Of a stretch of 34,548 nucleotides of DNA, positions 1 to 9,404 are shown one piece after another. Source of the DNA: Bacteroidota bacterium (GTDB taxonomy: Bacteria > Bacteroidota > Bacteroidia > 2-12-FULL-35-15); NCBI GenBank assembly GCA_947447995.1, contig CANFLQ010000016.1:1-34548 (forward strand), in the 5' to 3' direction. The position numbers and the translations under genes were made by a program. Position 1 is the first letter of the stretch. Every line of letters starts with the position of its first letter. Under the pieces are notes generated by a model. The model had not been told where the DNA came from, made no database searches, and worked only from the letters and a program-made list of their open reading frames with translations.

Positions 1-1082
1 AGAAATAAATTAGCTAGCAACAATATAGGAACTACTTTTAAACCTTCCCTAAATTTGTCGCCAATAAAATATTGTATCCACTCCATGTTCATCATTGTTC
101 CCAGAAATATAACAGAACAGATGATTACAAAATATTTCATGATAAGTGCATTTGTTGTTTTTGAGTCCGCTTCTTTAGAGTGATTAAAAAAGAAAGGTTC
201 GGCTGCAAAGCGGAATGCCTGAATAAAAATGGTCATAAGGATTGCCACTTTGTAACATGCTCCATAAATACCATTCTGGCTTTTTGCAATTGCTTCGGGT
301 AGTAAATGCGGAATAAGCACACGGTCGAGGGTTTCGTTTGCCATACCCGCTAAACCAGCAATAAGTAAAGGCAATCCATACTTCATCATTTGTTTCCAAA
401 GTGCTGTTTCCATTTGCCATTTTACAGATAACATTTCGGGTAATAACAAAAATAGCGTTATTACACTTGCAAAAAGATTGGAAATAAAAATATATCCAAT
501 ACCAATGGATGGATTGTAAATCATATCCACATAAGGCTTAAACGCTGATTCGGGAGCTTCGTGAACGCCTTTACAAAAAATTAAAAAAAATAAATTTAGC
601 CCTATATTGATGGCGATGTTTAACGACCTGATTACGGCAAACCGCTTTGCTTTATTTTGCAAACGTAAACGGGCAAAGGGAATGGCAGCCAAAGCATCAA
701 AGCCAAGAATAATGGCAAACCATACTACATACTCGGGATGCCCTGAAAATTTAAGGGTTTCGGAGATGGGTACAGCAAAATAAGCGCTCACAAAAATAAA
801 CAGTGTAGAGGTAACAAATAAAGAAACCAATGCCGTACTGTATACCTTTTCCTTGTTGTCTTCTGTCTGGGAAAAACGAAAAAGAGTTGTTTCCATACCA
901 TACGTTAAAAACACTAAAAGAAAAGAAACGTAGGCATAAGCCGATGTTACATCACCAAATTCGGATGTAGAAAAAAGATAAGTAAAAAGTGGCGTTAAAA
1001 AATAATTCAATAATCGCCCCACAATAGTAGGCAAGCCATAAATGGCTGTTTGTGAGGCGAGTTTTTTGAGTGGGGAACCCAA
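1..1082 (-). CDS. Polysaccharide flippase (Wzx/MATE-like), 3' end cut by window
   Basis: A single open frame of 360 codons runs off the left edge. The product is almost entirely hydrophobic helices with short polar loops. Its N-terminus (LKKLASQTAIYGLPTIVGR, then a helix) is typical of lipid-linked oligosaccharide flippases in the MurJ/Wzx branch of the MOP superfamily, which move undecaprenyl-linked sugars across the inner membrane. The only sensible start is TTG at 1082, two bases after the stop of the crotonase gene; the next in-frame ATG would remove the first membrane helices. It is probably translated from the same message as the three genes upstream. The family is a confident call; the substrate (O-antigen, capsule, exopolysaccharide or peptidoglycan precursor) cannot be read from the sequence. 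Confidence 0.8.
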   Translation of the reverse strand, partial: MGSPLKKLASQTAIYGLPTIVGRLLNYFLTPLFTYLFSTSEFGDVTSAYAYVSFLLVFLTYGMETTLFRFSQTEDNKEKVYSTALVSLFVTSTLFIFVSAYFAVPISETLKFSGHPEYVVWFAIILGFDALAAIPFARLRLQNKAKRFAVIRSLNIAINIGLNLFFLIFCKGVHEAPESAFKPYVDMIYNPSIGIGYIFISNLFASVITLFLLLPEMLSVKWQMETALWKQMMKYGLPLLIAGLAGMANETLDRVLIPHLLPEAIAKSQNGIYGACYKVAILMTIFIQAFRFAAEPFFFNHSKEADSKTTNALIMKYFVIICSVIFLGTMMNMEWIQYFIGDKFREGLKVVPILLLANLF

Positions 1083-1084
1083 TC

Positions 1085-1864
1085 TTATTTTCCTGTAAAA
1101 TTTGGTTTTCTTTTTTCAACAAATGCGCTGGTACCTTCTTTAAAATCTTCGGTAGCAAAGCAATTGGCAAATTCATCTATTTCGGTTGCAAAACCATCCA
1201 CTTCGTTTTCAAAATAGGCATTTACGCTATTGATAACTCCGGTAATGGCTCTTGGCGATTTACTTCTGATTTTAGCAATAATCTCCAAACATTTTGGCAT
1301 CAATTGATCGGGAGTAACTACATAATTTACCAAGCCTAAATTTAATGCTTGTTCTGCGTTTAACATATCGCCAGTCATGTGCAACTCTATTGCTTTTGTT
1401 TTGCCGATGTATTGGATCAAACGTTGTGTTCCGCCGTATCCAGCAATTAAACCCAAGTTTACTTCCGGCTGACCGAATTTAGCATTATCACTTGCCACAC
1501 GTAAATGACAAGCCATTGAAAGTTCACAACCACCGCCTAAAGCAAATCCGTTTACGGCTGCAATAACAGGTTTAGGGCAATTTTCAATTTCTTTAAATAT
1601 ATTTTGTCCTGCTTGCGCAAGCATTTTACCTTGCTCTAACGAACGACCAATAAACTCAGAAATATCAGCTCCTGCAACAAATGCTTTTTGTCCAGCACCT
1701 GTAATGATAATTGCTTTTACTGTAGCATCTGTTATTGCATTTTTTATAGCAGCCCCTATTTCATCTACTGTTTTTTTATTAAGGGCATTTAATTTGTCGG
1801 GGCGATTAATAGTAATTGTTAAAACGCCATTATCATTTGCTGTTAAAAGATTTTCGAATGTCAT
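1085..1864 (-). CDS. Enoyl-CoA hydratase/isomerase family protein (crotonase)
   Basis: A 259-residue crotonase, the usual length for short-chain enoyl-CoA hydratases, which hydrate trans-2-enoyl-CoA in fatty-acid or butyrate/branched-chain metabolism. The first oxyanion-hole segment AFVAGADISEF lies at residues 61-71 and the second at NGFALGGGCE (105-114). Both catalytic glutamates are present: Glu114 in GGGCE and Glu134 in QPEVNLG, followed by the AGYGGTQRL signature. Having both argues for a true hydratase rather than an isomerase or a hydrolase. Its neighbour upstream is a B12-binding domain of the methylmalonyl-CoA mutase type, so the pair may serve short-chain acyl-CoA metabolism. The exact acyl chain is unknown. 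Confidence 0.9.
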   Translation of the reverse strand: MTFENLLTANDNGVLTITINRPDKLNALNKKTVDEIGAAIKNAITDATVKAIIITGAGQKAFVAGADISEFIGRSLEQGKMLAQAGQNIFKEIENCPKPVIAAVNGFALGGGCELSMACHLRVASDNAKFGQPEVNLGLIAGYGGTQRLIQYIGKTKAIELHMTGDMLNAEQALNLGLVNYVVTPDQLMPKCLEIIAKIRSKSPRAITGVINSVNAYFENEVDGFATEIDEFANCFATEDFKEGTSAFVEKRKPNFTGK

Positions 1865-1906
1865 AAATTAGTTACTAGTTAAGAGTTATTAGTTATAAGC
1901 TAAAAG
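1865..1906. repeat. Degenerate TTAGTTA-type intergenic repeat
   Basis: The 42-base gap between the crotonase and the B12-binding gene is made of overlapping near-copies of AGTTATTAGTTA and AGCTAAAAGCTAAAA. Similar TAGTTAGTAGTTA strings occur after argE (about 30591) and in the large inverted repeat at 22388-22486. It looks like a dispersed low-complexity intergenic family; no function is visible. Confidence 0.4.
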
Positions 1907-2314
1907 CTAAAAATTGCGATGTTCTTTCACGTAATTGGTTATATAATCAATAATTTCTTTGGTATCTGTTCCTGGAGGAAAAAGTGTGCCAACACCTTGT
2001 TCGTTTAATTTTGCAATGTCTTTCTCGGGAATAATTCCGCCACCAGTAAGTAATACATCGTTCAAACCTTTTTCCTTCATCAAATTAATAATTTTTGGAA
2101 AAACGGTATTGTGTGCGCCCGAAAGAATACTTATGCCTATCGCATCCACATCTTCCTGTAAAGCTGCATTAACAACCATTTCAGGTGTTTGTCTTAACCC
2201 GGTATAAATTACTTCCATACCAGCATCGCGCAAAAAGGATGCAATTACTTTTGCTCCGCGATCATGCCCATCTAAACCAACTTTGGCAATTAAAACTCTT
2301 ATGGGTCGTTTCAT
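1907..2314 (-). CDS. Stand-alone cobalamin-binding domain (methylmalonyl-CoA mutase C-terminal type)
   Basis: A 135-residue protein consisting only of a B12-binding Rossmann-like domain. The base-off cobalamin motif DxHxxG is Asp15-His17-Gly20 (LDGHDRG), followed by the SxL segment at ISILSGAH and the GGG segment at LLTGGGIIP, all in the order seen in the C-terminal domain of methylmalonyl-CoA mutase and in the small subunits of split acyl-CoA mutases. No mutase catalytic domain is encoded nearby, so it probably partners with a large subunit elsewhere in the genome. It sits 42 bases upstream of the crotonase in the same direction. It could instead be a B12 carrier or sensor module, but the close similarity to the mutase domain makes the split-mutase reading most likely. 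Confidence 0.85.
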   Translation of the reverse strand: MKRPIRVLIAKVGLDGHDRGAKVIASFLRDAGMEVIYTGLRQTPEMVVNAALQEDVDAIGISILSGAHNTVFPKIINLMKEKGLNDVLLTGGGIIPEKDIAKLNEQGVGTLFPPGTDTKEIIDYITNYVKEHRNF

Positions 2315-2364
2315 AAAAATGAAGCAAATTATAAATCAAAAGCAAATATACAAAAACTAAGCTA

Positions 2365-5300
2365 CTATGCTTCCGAATAACAGGGTAATGTAACAAAAAA
2401 AATGGATCCTTCATCCACTTTACTCTCAAACCAAATTTTACCCTCCACACTTTCTACAATATTTTTTACCATTGCCAGTCCTAACCCCATACCAGCAGTT
2501 TTTGTAGTAAAGTTAGGTACAAATATTTTGTTGTGTACTTCTTTTGCAATACCCAATCCATTATCTTTTATGCTAAAAATAAAGGAATCATCTTCTTTTT
2601 TTAATCGAATATCAATTTCACCCAAAATACCTTCCGGTATTGCCTGAATGGCATTTTTTATCAAATTATTGAACACCCTCAACAGTTGGTCTTTATCGGC
2701 TAAAACATAGCAATCACTAGCTGTTTCGTTTGTAAATTTAATTTTGGGATTGGCCAAATCCGAATATAAGGAAATACTGTTCAAAACAATTTTATTTAGG
2801 TTTACCTTACCTACATTGGCTTTTGGCATTTTTGCAAAATTGGAAAATTCAGTAGCTATACCCGAAAGTGTATCAATTTGTTCAATAATGGTTTGCGTTA
2901 ATCGTTCCATTTTTTGATCCATATCGGGTGTACGATCTTTCCAGATTCGTTGTAAATGTTGCACACTTAATTTCATAGGCGTAAGCGGATTTTTAATTTC
3001 ATGTGCTACTTGTTTTGCCATTTCGCGCCATGCACTTTCACGTTCCGATTTGGCAAGCAATTCGGCACTATTAGTCAATTCTAATATCATACGATTGTAT
3101 TCGCTCACTAAACTGCCAATCTCGTCTTTCTCATGCCATTCAATTAATTCGTTGGTAGTACCTAACTTTATTTTACTCAATTTATCTTGAATTAATTTAA
3201 GCGGTTTGGTTACATAATTGGAAATAAAAATTGCCATCACAATGGATAAGGCAAACAACAAAACATAAATGTTTATAAGTGCTACCAAAAATCCGGAAAT
3301 CTCTTTTTCCAATTCGCTTTGCTTTGCAAAATAAGGCAGATTAAGGTATGCCAACACTTTACCTTCTTTATTTTTAAAGGAGGTGTAAGCCGACAGGTAT
3401 TCCAGTTTACCAATACGTTCATCGTGTACAAACTCTGATTTTCCTAAAATTGCCATTTGCAAATAGGCTTCAGGGTTCATTTTTTTTGATGTTAATCCTT
3501 CATCGAAAACTTTTGGACGCGAGGATGCGTAAAGATTTCCCTGTGTATCGTACAAATTAATATCTGTAAAAAAGGTATAGGCTAATTTTTTGAGCACAAA
3601 GGTTGAATACTCTGACAAAGACTTATCCAACACATTTTCATTTGCCAATTTACTATCAATATCTATCAATACCGAATGAATTTTTTCGCTGATATTTTCC
3701 CTGTTTTTTGTTTCAAATTGTTGTTTGATATAATAAATAGTTCCTCCACCAAACAATGCCAAAGAGGTTAATACAATAAGCACCAACAACAGCTGAATAC
3801 GGTATTTAAAATTAAAATTTTCAAATAAAGAACCGCCTATTACCTGACGAAAAAATAATATGATAAGTAACAATAAACTAAACAATGCAAACAGGTAGGA
3901 GAAGTTGGAAATTTGAGCAACAATGCCATCATTTTTTTTACTTATAATAATTAGTGTATTTGCATCGGGGCGATACAACAGGTGGCTATAATTTTCTTTA
4001 TTTATAATAGCATAATTACCTTGATTGGTATAAAATATCAACCCACTACGGTTATATGGGAATTTACCATACTGACTAATCAATTGATTGTGCTTGTATT
4101 TGGCATAGGAATAATTAGTTAATTCCTGAGACATGCCCACATTTTTATCCAATAACAATTCGGGGAAACCTATCTCATCTGAAATATATTTTGCATCCAA
4201 CTCAATATAAAGTGTAGCTATTTTTAAAGCTGGAAATTGAGTTGAGTTTATTGTTATCTTTGCTAAATAATTGATTTTTCCTGAAGCATTATTAATAAAA
4301 AACAGATTGGGTGTAGCCGTTGATGCCCCTTTTTTATCAATCAGTTCATCAAAATAAAGGGTATTATCAAACATTGAATTTTGTGATTTGATAACAGGTG
4401 CACACATATTATCAAACAATGTAATTTTCACATCGTACTTTTCCCAAAAGCCACTAAAATAATCTTGTTTCAGTCGTTTCTCAAAATCAGCCGGCTGCTT
4501 TTCTACTGCATTCAAATAAGATATTAAAACAGTATCCTTGTTTATTTTTTTTTGAATATCCTCAAATAAAAATTCGGCAACCGGATCCTGTTCAGCAGCC
4601 AACTTTTCGGCATATCTCTTACGACTTTCAATTTCTTTTATCCTTGTATGTTTAATAAAAATATGTACCGAAAACAAGGAAAAAATAAGTACTAAAAAAA
4701 CAATTGCAGAAAAGTAATAACCGGAATAATTTTTTTTGATAAGTGTAATTACAAGTATTAAAACAAAAGGCCACAAAATCAATATTAAGTCAAGTGTTCC
4801 CAGTAATTGCCAAATACTTGCATGAATAAGTGCTGCAATTGTAAATGCAATAAAATACTGTGGTGTACTAAGGGTAAATTGCCTTAAAATCTCCACTATT
4901 TTATCGGCAAATAAAAAGCAAACAAATAACAACAATCCTATAATTAATAAGGCGACGTAACTGTATTGATTAAGCGTAAATAAATTATTGATGCTAAACG
5001 GAATGTTAGAATTTTTTATCAGTCCAATAAAAAGCGTGGTAATTACCCATGAGAAAAAAAAGAACCCTAAAAAGCAGAAAAAACTAAGCAACAATTGATT
5101 TACGCCTTTTAATTTTAGCACCACAGGTTTAACCTGAAACTCTTTAGTAAAAATATATGTCAGAAAAAATAAAAGACAACTGTTAATAAACAAATCGCCC
5201 AATGAGGTTAACCATACAGAACTTGCATCGGCATAATTTTTTGGACTAAACAAATTAAATTCATAAAATATTCCCGGAAAGGAAAATTTGATACTTATGT

Positions 5301-6081
5301 AGCGTAACAATATTACAATGGAACATAAGAGCAATAAGGAGTAATTATGTTTCATACTTTGCTCTTTTCCTATTAAAAGTGGCTTATCAATAATAAAGAC
5401 ACTTTTAAGAAAAATTACAACAAACAAAAAGCCTAGTAAATTAAGAACTAAAGCTAAATATGAGGTAAACCCAACAGAATTGTTTGCCGAATTAAACTCC
5501 AAACAAAATAAAGATTCCTTATTAAAATTTTTTATCTGGTATTTAGCATCCGAACACGTTGGATCAAGCTGTGTATCTGGTGGAACGGCAAACGATTTTT
5601 GAAATTCGTTTACCAAATATTTGTTTTGATACGGATATTCATTTTTTATTAAAATTAAACCCACAATTGTTTTAGATGTTGCGGCATTGGTTTCGGGTTT
5701 CATTACTTCAAACCATCCGTTGTGAAGTTTTACCAATTTGGTATCCAAGCAAATTTCTTTTCTCCAATTTTCAACAGCGATGGAATTATCACTCCAAAAT
5801 TTTAACGTATCATTTTCATAGATTAACACTACAACACCTTCTTTTTGAAACAAGCTGTTGTAATAAAATGGTTTTTGGGCAAACAGTTGATTGTAATTTT
5901 GCTTTACAGCACGCCCTGCAAGTAAGCGCATTTCGTCGTTTAGCTTCAACTCCTTACGATGCAATTTTTTCTCAAAATCAGCAACAGCAGAAGCTCTGCC
6001 ATCCATAAATGGGCGATGTACAAAATAAGCTGCTAAAAAAAGAAAAGCCGCTAAAAAAAGAAGATAAAGTTTGTTTTTCAA
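2365..6081 (-). CDS. Large membrane sensor histidine kinase, NtrY-like
   Basis: A 1238-residue kinase with an unusually long membrane sensor part: an N-terminal helix, an extracytoplasmic segment, a block of several helices (about residues 190-480), a second large extracytoplasmic region and final helices before a HAMP domain (about 935-1005). The HisKA box is WREMAKQVAHEIKNPLTP with phospho-acceptor His1027, the NtrY/NtrB-type H-box. The ATPase shows the N-box FNNLIKNAIQA (about 1137), the G1 box DNGLGI (about 1173) and the G2 box TAGMGLGLAM (about 1195). No response regulator is adjacent. The start is uncertain: TTG at 6081 gives the natural N-terminus LKNKLYLLFLAAFL, TTG at 6144 would add 21 residues, and the first ATG (6006) would remove helix 1. 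The ligand is unknown. Confidence 0.9.
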   Translation of the reverse strand: MKNKLYLLFLAAFLFLAAYFVHRPFMDGRASAVADFEKKLHRKELKLNDEMRLLAGRAVKQNYNQLFAQKPFYYNSLFQKEGVVVLIYENDTLKFWSDNSIAVENWRKEICLDTKLVKLHNGWFEVMKPETNAATSKTIVGLILIKNEYPYQNKYLVNEFQKSFAVPPDTQLDPTCSDAKYQIKNFNKESLFCLEFNSANNSVGFTSYLALVLNLLGFLFVVIFLKSVFIIDKPLLIGKEQSMKHNYSLLLLCSIVILLRYISIKFSFPGIFYEFNLFSPKNYADASSVWLTSLGDLFINSCLLFFLTYIFTKEFQVKPVVLKLKGVNQLLLSFFCFLGFFFFSWVITTLFIGLIKNSNIPFSINNLFTLNQYSYVALLIIGLLLFVCFLFADKIVEILRQFTLSTPQYFIAFTIAALIHASIWQLLGTLDLILILWPFVLILVITLIKKNYSGYYFSAIVFLVLIFSLFSVHIFIKHTRIKEIESRKRYAEKLAAEQDPVAEFLFEDIQKKINKDTVLISYLNAVEKQPADFEKRLKQDYFSGFWEKYDVKITLFDNMCAPVIKSQNSMFDNTLYFDELIDKKGASTATPNLFFINNASGKINYLAKITINSTQFPALKIATLYIELDAKYISDEIGFPELLLDKNVGMSQELTNYSYAKYKHNQLISQYGKFPYNRSGLIFYTNQGNYAIINKENYSHLLYRPDANTLIIISKKNDGIVAQISNFSYLFALFSLLLLIILFFRQVIGGSLFENFNFKYRIQLLLVLIVLTSLALFGGGTIYYIKQQFETKNRENISEKIHSVLIDIDSKLANENVLDKSLSEYSTFVLKKLAYTFFTDINLYDTQGNLYASSRPKVFDEGLTSKKMNPEAYLQMAILGKSEFVHDERIGKLEYLSAYTSFKNKEGKVLAYLNLPYFAKQSELEKEISGFLVALINIYVLLFALSIVMAIFISNYVTKPLKLIQDKLSKIKLGTTNELIEWHEKDEIGSLVSEYNRMILELTNSAELLAKSERESAWREMAKQVAHEIKNPLTPMKLSVQHLQRIWKDRTPDMDQKMERLTQTIIEQIDTLSGIATEFSNFAKMPKANVGKVNLNKIVLNSISLYSDLANPKIKFTNETASDCYVLADKDQLLRVFNNLIKNAIQAIPEGILGEIDIRLKKEDDSFIFSIKDNGLGIAKEVHNKIFVPNFTTKTAGMGLGLAMVKNIVESVEGKIWFESKVDEGSIFFVTLPCYSEA

Positions 6082-6248
6082 TTTTTTTTCAAAAAAAGAT
6101 TTTATTCGTGTATTTTTACATCCTAAGAAAAAAAACGACAGCAAACAATTAACAAATTACTTACTGTGTTTAAAATTTTACACAAAACTACTATTTTATA
6201 AATCAAATACCGACGGCATGTTTGCCTCACAAATTGTACCAAAGCAAA

Positions 6249-8201
6249 ATGGCTCAGAAGAAAACAAATACAGCACCTAAAAATACCCCTAAAAGTACCC
6301 TTATTCCTAAAAGTACTCCTAACACATTGCCACCCATAACGGAAAACGCGCCTTGGTCGTTCAGTAATTTTAAAATACAGGCAATTATTTTAGTAATCAT
6401 TGGATTTGTAATTTATTCCAATTCATTTTACAATGAATATGCATTGGATGATGGAATTGTTATTCAAAAAAATGATTATGTTCAAAAAGGGATTTCCGGC
6501 ATTCCCGAAATTCTTAGCACAGATGCGTATGATAGCTTTTATCGTCAGATGGGAGCTAAACAGGAATTGGCCGGCGGGCGTTACCGACCACTATCTGTAG
6601 TTACATTTGCAATTGAAGAATCGCTTTTTGGAAGCAAAGAAAAAATTAAACCACCCACTGATGTTGCTTTTGTGAGGCACGTGCTCAATGTGGTATTTTA
6701 TATCCTTTCAATTGTAGTACTCTTGTATTTTTTGAAGAATTTTATTTTTAAGGAAACGCCGCTGGTAGCATTTATTACCACACTTATATTTTTAATTCAC
6801 CCTATCCATACCGAAGTTATTTCTAACGTAAAAAGTCGCGACGAAATTTTATCCTTCCTTTTTGTTATCCTTACCTTTATTGCTGTTTTGCGCTACAGCG
6901 AAAGAAAAGAAAAAAAGCATTTATACTGGGGATTGTTCCTTTATTTTTTAGCATTACTTTCAAAGGAATATGGTATTACCTTATTAATTTTAATACCAAT
7001 GTTACTTTATATTGTAAGTGGCGAAACGCTTCAAAAAAGCATTGTTTCAACTATTCCTTATTTCATAGTTGCATTAATATACCTGTTTATCCGTTTCAAA
7101 ATTGTTGGTGTTGGTAAAACCGGAGAAAACCCGGATGTACTCAATGCCCCATTTAAGTTTGCTACCGGAAATGAACGATTGGCAACCAAATTTGATATTT
7201 TGAATCGTTACTTAAAACTAATGTTTTACCCCGATCCGCTTTCCAGCGATTATTCCTACAGTACCATCCCTTTCAGCAATTTTAAAAATGGCAGAGTATG
7301 GTTATCACTCGTACTACATGTTTCCTTAATTATAAGCACTATTGTATTATTTTTCAAACGCAATATTTTATCGTTTGCACTTGCATTTTATTTATTGCAC
7401 CTGGCATTAGTAAGCAACTTTTTAATGGAAATTGGTGCTACCATGGGCGAACGATTGGTATACAACTCTTCGTTAGGCTTTGCTATGATTGTTGCTGTGG
7501 GAATTAATTTTGGGTTGAACAAGATAACTCAACCTAAAGTACGAACAGCAATTGCAGTAGCCTTGGGGTTGATTGTTACCGTATGGTGTGCCGATAAAGT
7601 AATAAAGCGCAATGCGCAATGGAAAAACGATTCGGTACTGTTTATTGCCGATGCCGAAACGGTACCCAACAGTGTGTTGGTAAATGGGAATGCGGGAAAA
7701 GCATATATGGATCTTTCTGAATTGCCTGAGAATAAAGGCAAAGAAAAAGAGTTTATTGCTAAAGCTATTTTTCATTTAACACGAGCTGTATCCGTACACA
7801 AAAGATATGTAAATGGATATTTGAATTTAGGTGTAGCATATTATAAATTAGGTGATTTAGATAAGGCAAAAGAGCAATGGGACATAGCTAAAGTCATTTA
7901 TCCGAATAACCCGTTTTTACTAACAAATTATAAGGCTTTGGGTTCTATGTTTTATAATAAGGCAGTTATATTGGGTTCAAAAAAACCGCTAAATGTGCCT
8001 GATTTATTAGAAGCTATAAAATTGCTTGAAAAAGCTACGGAAGTTGACCCTACTAATGCCAATTATTGGTACGATTTGGGTGGCGTAAGTTATATGATTC
8101 AAGATTTTTCCAAAGCACGCAACGCATGGCAAAAAGCCTTGGAAATTGACCCTAAAAACCAAAGAGCAATACAAGGAATGGCAGCGTTGCCAAAACAATA
8201 G
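6249..8201 (+). CDS. TMTC-like membrane glycosyltransferase (GT-C) with C-terminal TPRs
   Basis: A 650-residue protein. After a Pro/Thr/Lys-rich cytoplasmic tail come about ten membrane helices and then a soluble C-terminal third with tetratricopeptide repeats (NANYWYDLGGVSYMIQDF and similar). The first lumenal/periplasmic loop has the acidic pair Asp67-Asp68 in YALDDGIV and the GRYRPLS segment; further on come HPIHTEVISNVKSRDEILS and LLSKEYGITLL. These match the TMTC/PMT-like O-mannosyltransferases of the GT-C fold, which use lipid-linked sugars to glycosylate proteins outside the cytoplasm. ATG at 6249 is chosen over an upstream in-frame TTG at 6222. It is divergent from the histidine kinase. 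The family call is good; sugar and target protein are inferred only. Confidence 0.8.
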   Translation: MAQKKTNTAPKNTPKSTLIPKSTPNTLPPITENAPWSFSNFKIQAIILVIIGFVIYSNSFYNEYALDDGIVIQKNDYVQKGISGIPEILSTDAYDSFYRQMGAKQELAGGRYRPLSVVTFAIEESLFGSKEKIKPPTDVAFVRHVLNVVFYILSIVVLLYFLKNFIFKETPLVAFITTLIFLIHPIHTEVISNVKSRDEILSFLFVILTFIAVLRYSERKEKKHLYWGLFLYFLALLSKEYGITLLILIPMLLYIVSGETLQKSIVSTIPYFIVALIYLFIRFKIVGVGKTGENPDVLNAPFKFATGNERLATKFDILNRYLKLMFYPDPLSSDYSYSTIPFSNFKNGRVWLSLVLHVSLIISTIVLFFKRNILSFALAFYLLHLALVSNFLMEIGATMGERLVYNSSLGFAMIVAVGINFGLNKITQPKVRTAIAVALGLIVTVWCADKVIKRNAQWKNDSVLFIADAETVPNSVLVNGNAGKAYMDLSELPENKGKEKEFIAKAIFHLTRAVSVHKRYVNGYLNLGVAYYKLGDLDKAKEQWDIAKVIYPNNPFLLTNYKALGSMFYNKAVILGSKKPLNVPDLLEAIKLLEKATEVDPTNANYWYDLGGVSYMIQDFSKARNAWQKALEIDPKNQRAIQGMAALPKQ

Positions 8202-8226
8202 TTTAACGTTATGATAATTTAAAAAA

Positions 8227-8258
8227 ACAATTAAAAAACAATTAAAAAACAGTTAAAA
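8227..8258. repeat. Three tandem copies of an 11-bp unit upstream of the mgtC-like gene
   Basis: ACAATTAAAAA occurs at 8227-8237 and 8238-8248, with a third copy differing by one base at 8249-8258. One turn of DNA per unit and A-tract phasing could bend the promoter region of the following gene, or it may be simple slippage. It ends 13 bases before the start codon. Confidence 0.7.
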
Positions 8259-8271
8259 TTTAATTCATCTT

Positions 8272-8913
8272 ATGACAATTTTAGATTTTATTAACGAAGA
8301 TGTATTAAAGATTATTGCGTCCATGGTGGCTGGTTCTATCATTGGTGCAGAAAGAGAATATAAAAGTAAAAATGCTGGCTTTAGAACCATTACTTTAATT
8401 ACTATCGGCGCTACATTATTTACATTGCTGTCAAATGAAATAGCTGGAGGCAAAGATTTTCACGTAGTAGGTAATATTGTTGTTGGTGTTGGCTTTTTAG
8501 GTGCTGGTGCTATTTTTAAGGAGGGTTCAAACATTTCAGGTTTAACTACCGCTGCAACAATATGGGTAAGTGCTGCCATTGGAATGGCTATCGGTTCGGG
8601 CGAATTTATTTTTGCTTTTAATACATTAATAGCTGTACTGATAATCTTATTAGGGTTTTCGGGAATACAATCTATTATAGATAAAAAAAATGCTGATAAA
8701 TATTATAAAATAACTGTTGAGAATAATACAGATTCGAACAAGATGATACAAAATTTTGTGGAACAATGTGCTTTAAAATCAAGGCAGGTAAATATGAGTA
8801 AGTTCGATAATAAACTTCTTTACACTTTAAAAATTTCAGGTGGAATACATAAACACGAGCGCTTTGAAATTTTACTTTCTGCTTCCAAGAAAATACTATC
8901 GTTTGATGTTTAA
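8272..8913 (+). CDS. MgtC/SapB family membrane protein
   Basis: A 213-residue protein. The N-terminal 140 residues contain four to five helices with the family signatures GAEREYKSKNAGFRT (residues 25-39), the GFLGAGAIFKEG loop and LTTAATIWVSAAIG. The C-terminal 70 residues are soluble and look like the small ACT-like domain found in many members. MgtC proteins act at the inner membrane and are linked to magnesium limitation and to inhibition of F-type ATP synthase in enterobacteria; a housekeeping role in this phylum is unproven. No magnesium riboswitch is recognisable upstream; only the 11-bp repeats are there. ATG at 8272 is the only plausible start. Confidence 0.9.
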   Translation: MTILDFINEDVLKIIASMVAGSIIGAEREYKSKNAGFRTITLITIGATLFTLLSNEIAGGKDFHVVGNIVVGVGFLGAGAIFKEGSNISGLTTAATIWVSAAIGMAIGSGEFIFAFNTLIAVLIILLGFSGIQSIIDKKNADKYYKITVENNTDSNKMIQNFVEQCALKSRQVNMSKFDNKLLYTLKISGGIHKHERFEILLSASKKILSFDV

Positions 8914-8920
8914 TTCTAAA

Positions 8921-9022
8921 TTAAACTATCTTACATGGAATAAACGCATCCTCGTCAAACGTATACACAGCACACATTCTGTGATATCCGTCAGCTACAA
9001 TTACTTTTCTGTTCCGGCTATA
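8921..9022 (-). pseudogene. C-terminal remnant of a ParB-like (VADGYHR) protein
   Basis: On the minus strand the frame ending in TAA at 8921 reads YSRNRKVIVADGYHRMCAVY, then FDEDAFIPCKIV and stop. The pattern V(A/I)DGYHRxCAxYxxDEDxxIPCKIV is, to my recollection, the C-terminal end of a small ParB-like family. Reading upstream in the same frame gives a stop near 9044 and no start codon, and no other frame continues the domain, so only about 33 codons survive. It is best read as the tail of a decayed gene. The family name rests on memory; that the 33 codons look protein-like rather than random is seen directly. Confidence 0.6.
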
Positions 9023-9127
9023 GAAGAAAAAGCAATAAAATAGTTAAAAAAACCCTTTAGAAGTGATATAAATTTATATAAATAAAATTTAACTTGGCTT
9101 TAACTATTAGAAAAACAAAAATTATGT

Positions 9128-9382
9128 CTACAAAGGATTATCTTTCGAAATATATTTTAACACCTTTTTATCACCATCATAAACTATAAATTCTATGTCA
9201 TCTCTTCTACTAAAAATAGACCGGATATAGGCAATGCTTTCATCAATACAATTAAATACGGTATATACATTTTGTTCCATATTAACATCCGACACAAAAC
9301 CTTCATCCAATACATCTCCTGTATTATAATCAGATCTTAGCAACACCACTTGCTTTTCATTTACTGTGGGAAATTTTTCCAT
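9128..9382 (-). CDS. Hypothetical small protein, 84 aa
   Basis: Not recognised. It is a soluble, acidic protein with no signal peptide, membrane segment or cysteine cluster; predicted strands alternate with one central helix (DESIAYIRSIFSRR). Its ATG at 9382 lies 22 bases after the stop of the WG-repeat gene, so the two are probably co-transcribed. Small single-domain proteins of this shape next to secreted repeat proteins are sometimes immunity or chaperone partners, but nothing here proves that. The base composition is like the neighbours. A real gene is likely because the frame has an ATG start, tight spacing to its neighbour and normal codon use. Confidence 0.6.
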   Translation of the reverse strand: MEKFPTVNEKQVVLLRSDYNTGDVLDEGFVSDVNMEQNVYTVFNCIDESIAYIRSIFSRRDDIEFIVYDGDKKVLKYISKDNPL

Positions 9383-9404
9383 ATTAACTTTCTTTTATTG
9401 GTAG

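Noticed and set aside
952-1176. 74-codon minus frame across the crotonase-flippase boundary
   Set aside because: It overlaps both genes in another frame; the flippase frame from TTG 1082 gives continuous membrane helices to the window edge.
8227-8258. Tandem 11-bp repeats as a CRISPR or iteron array
   Set aside because: Units are directly adjacent without spacers, only three copies, and very A-rich; no cas or rep gene.
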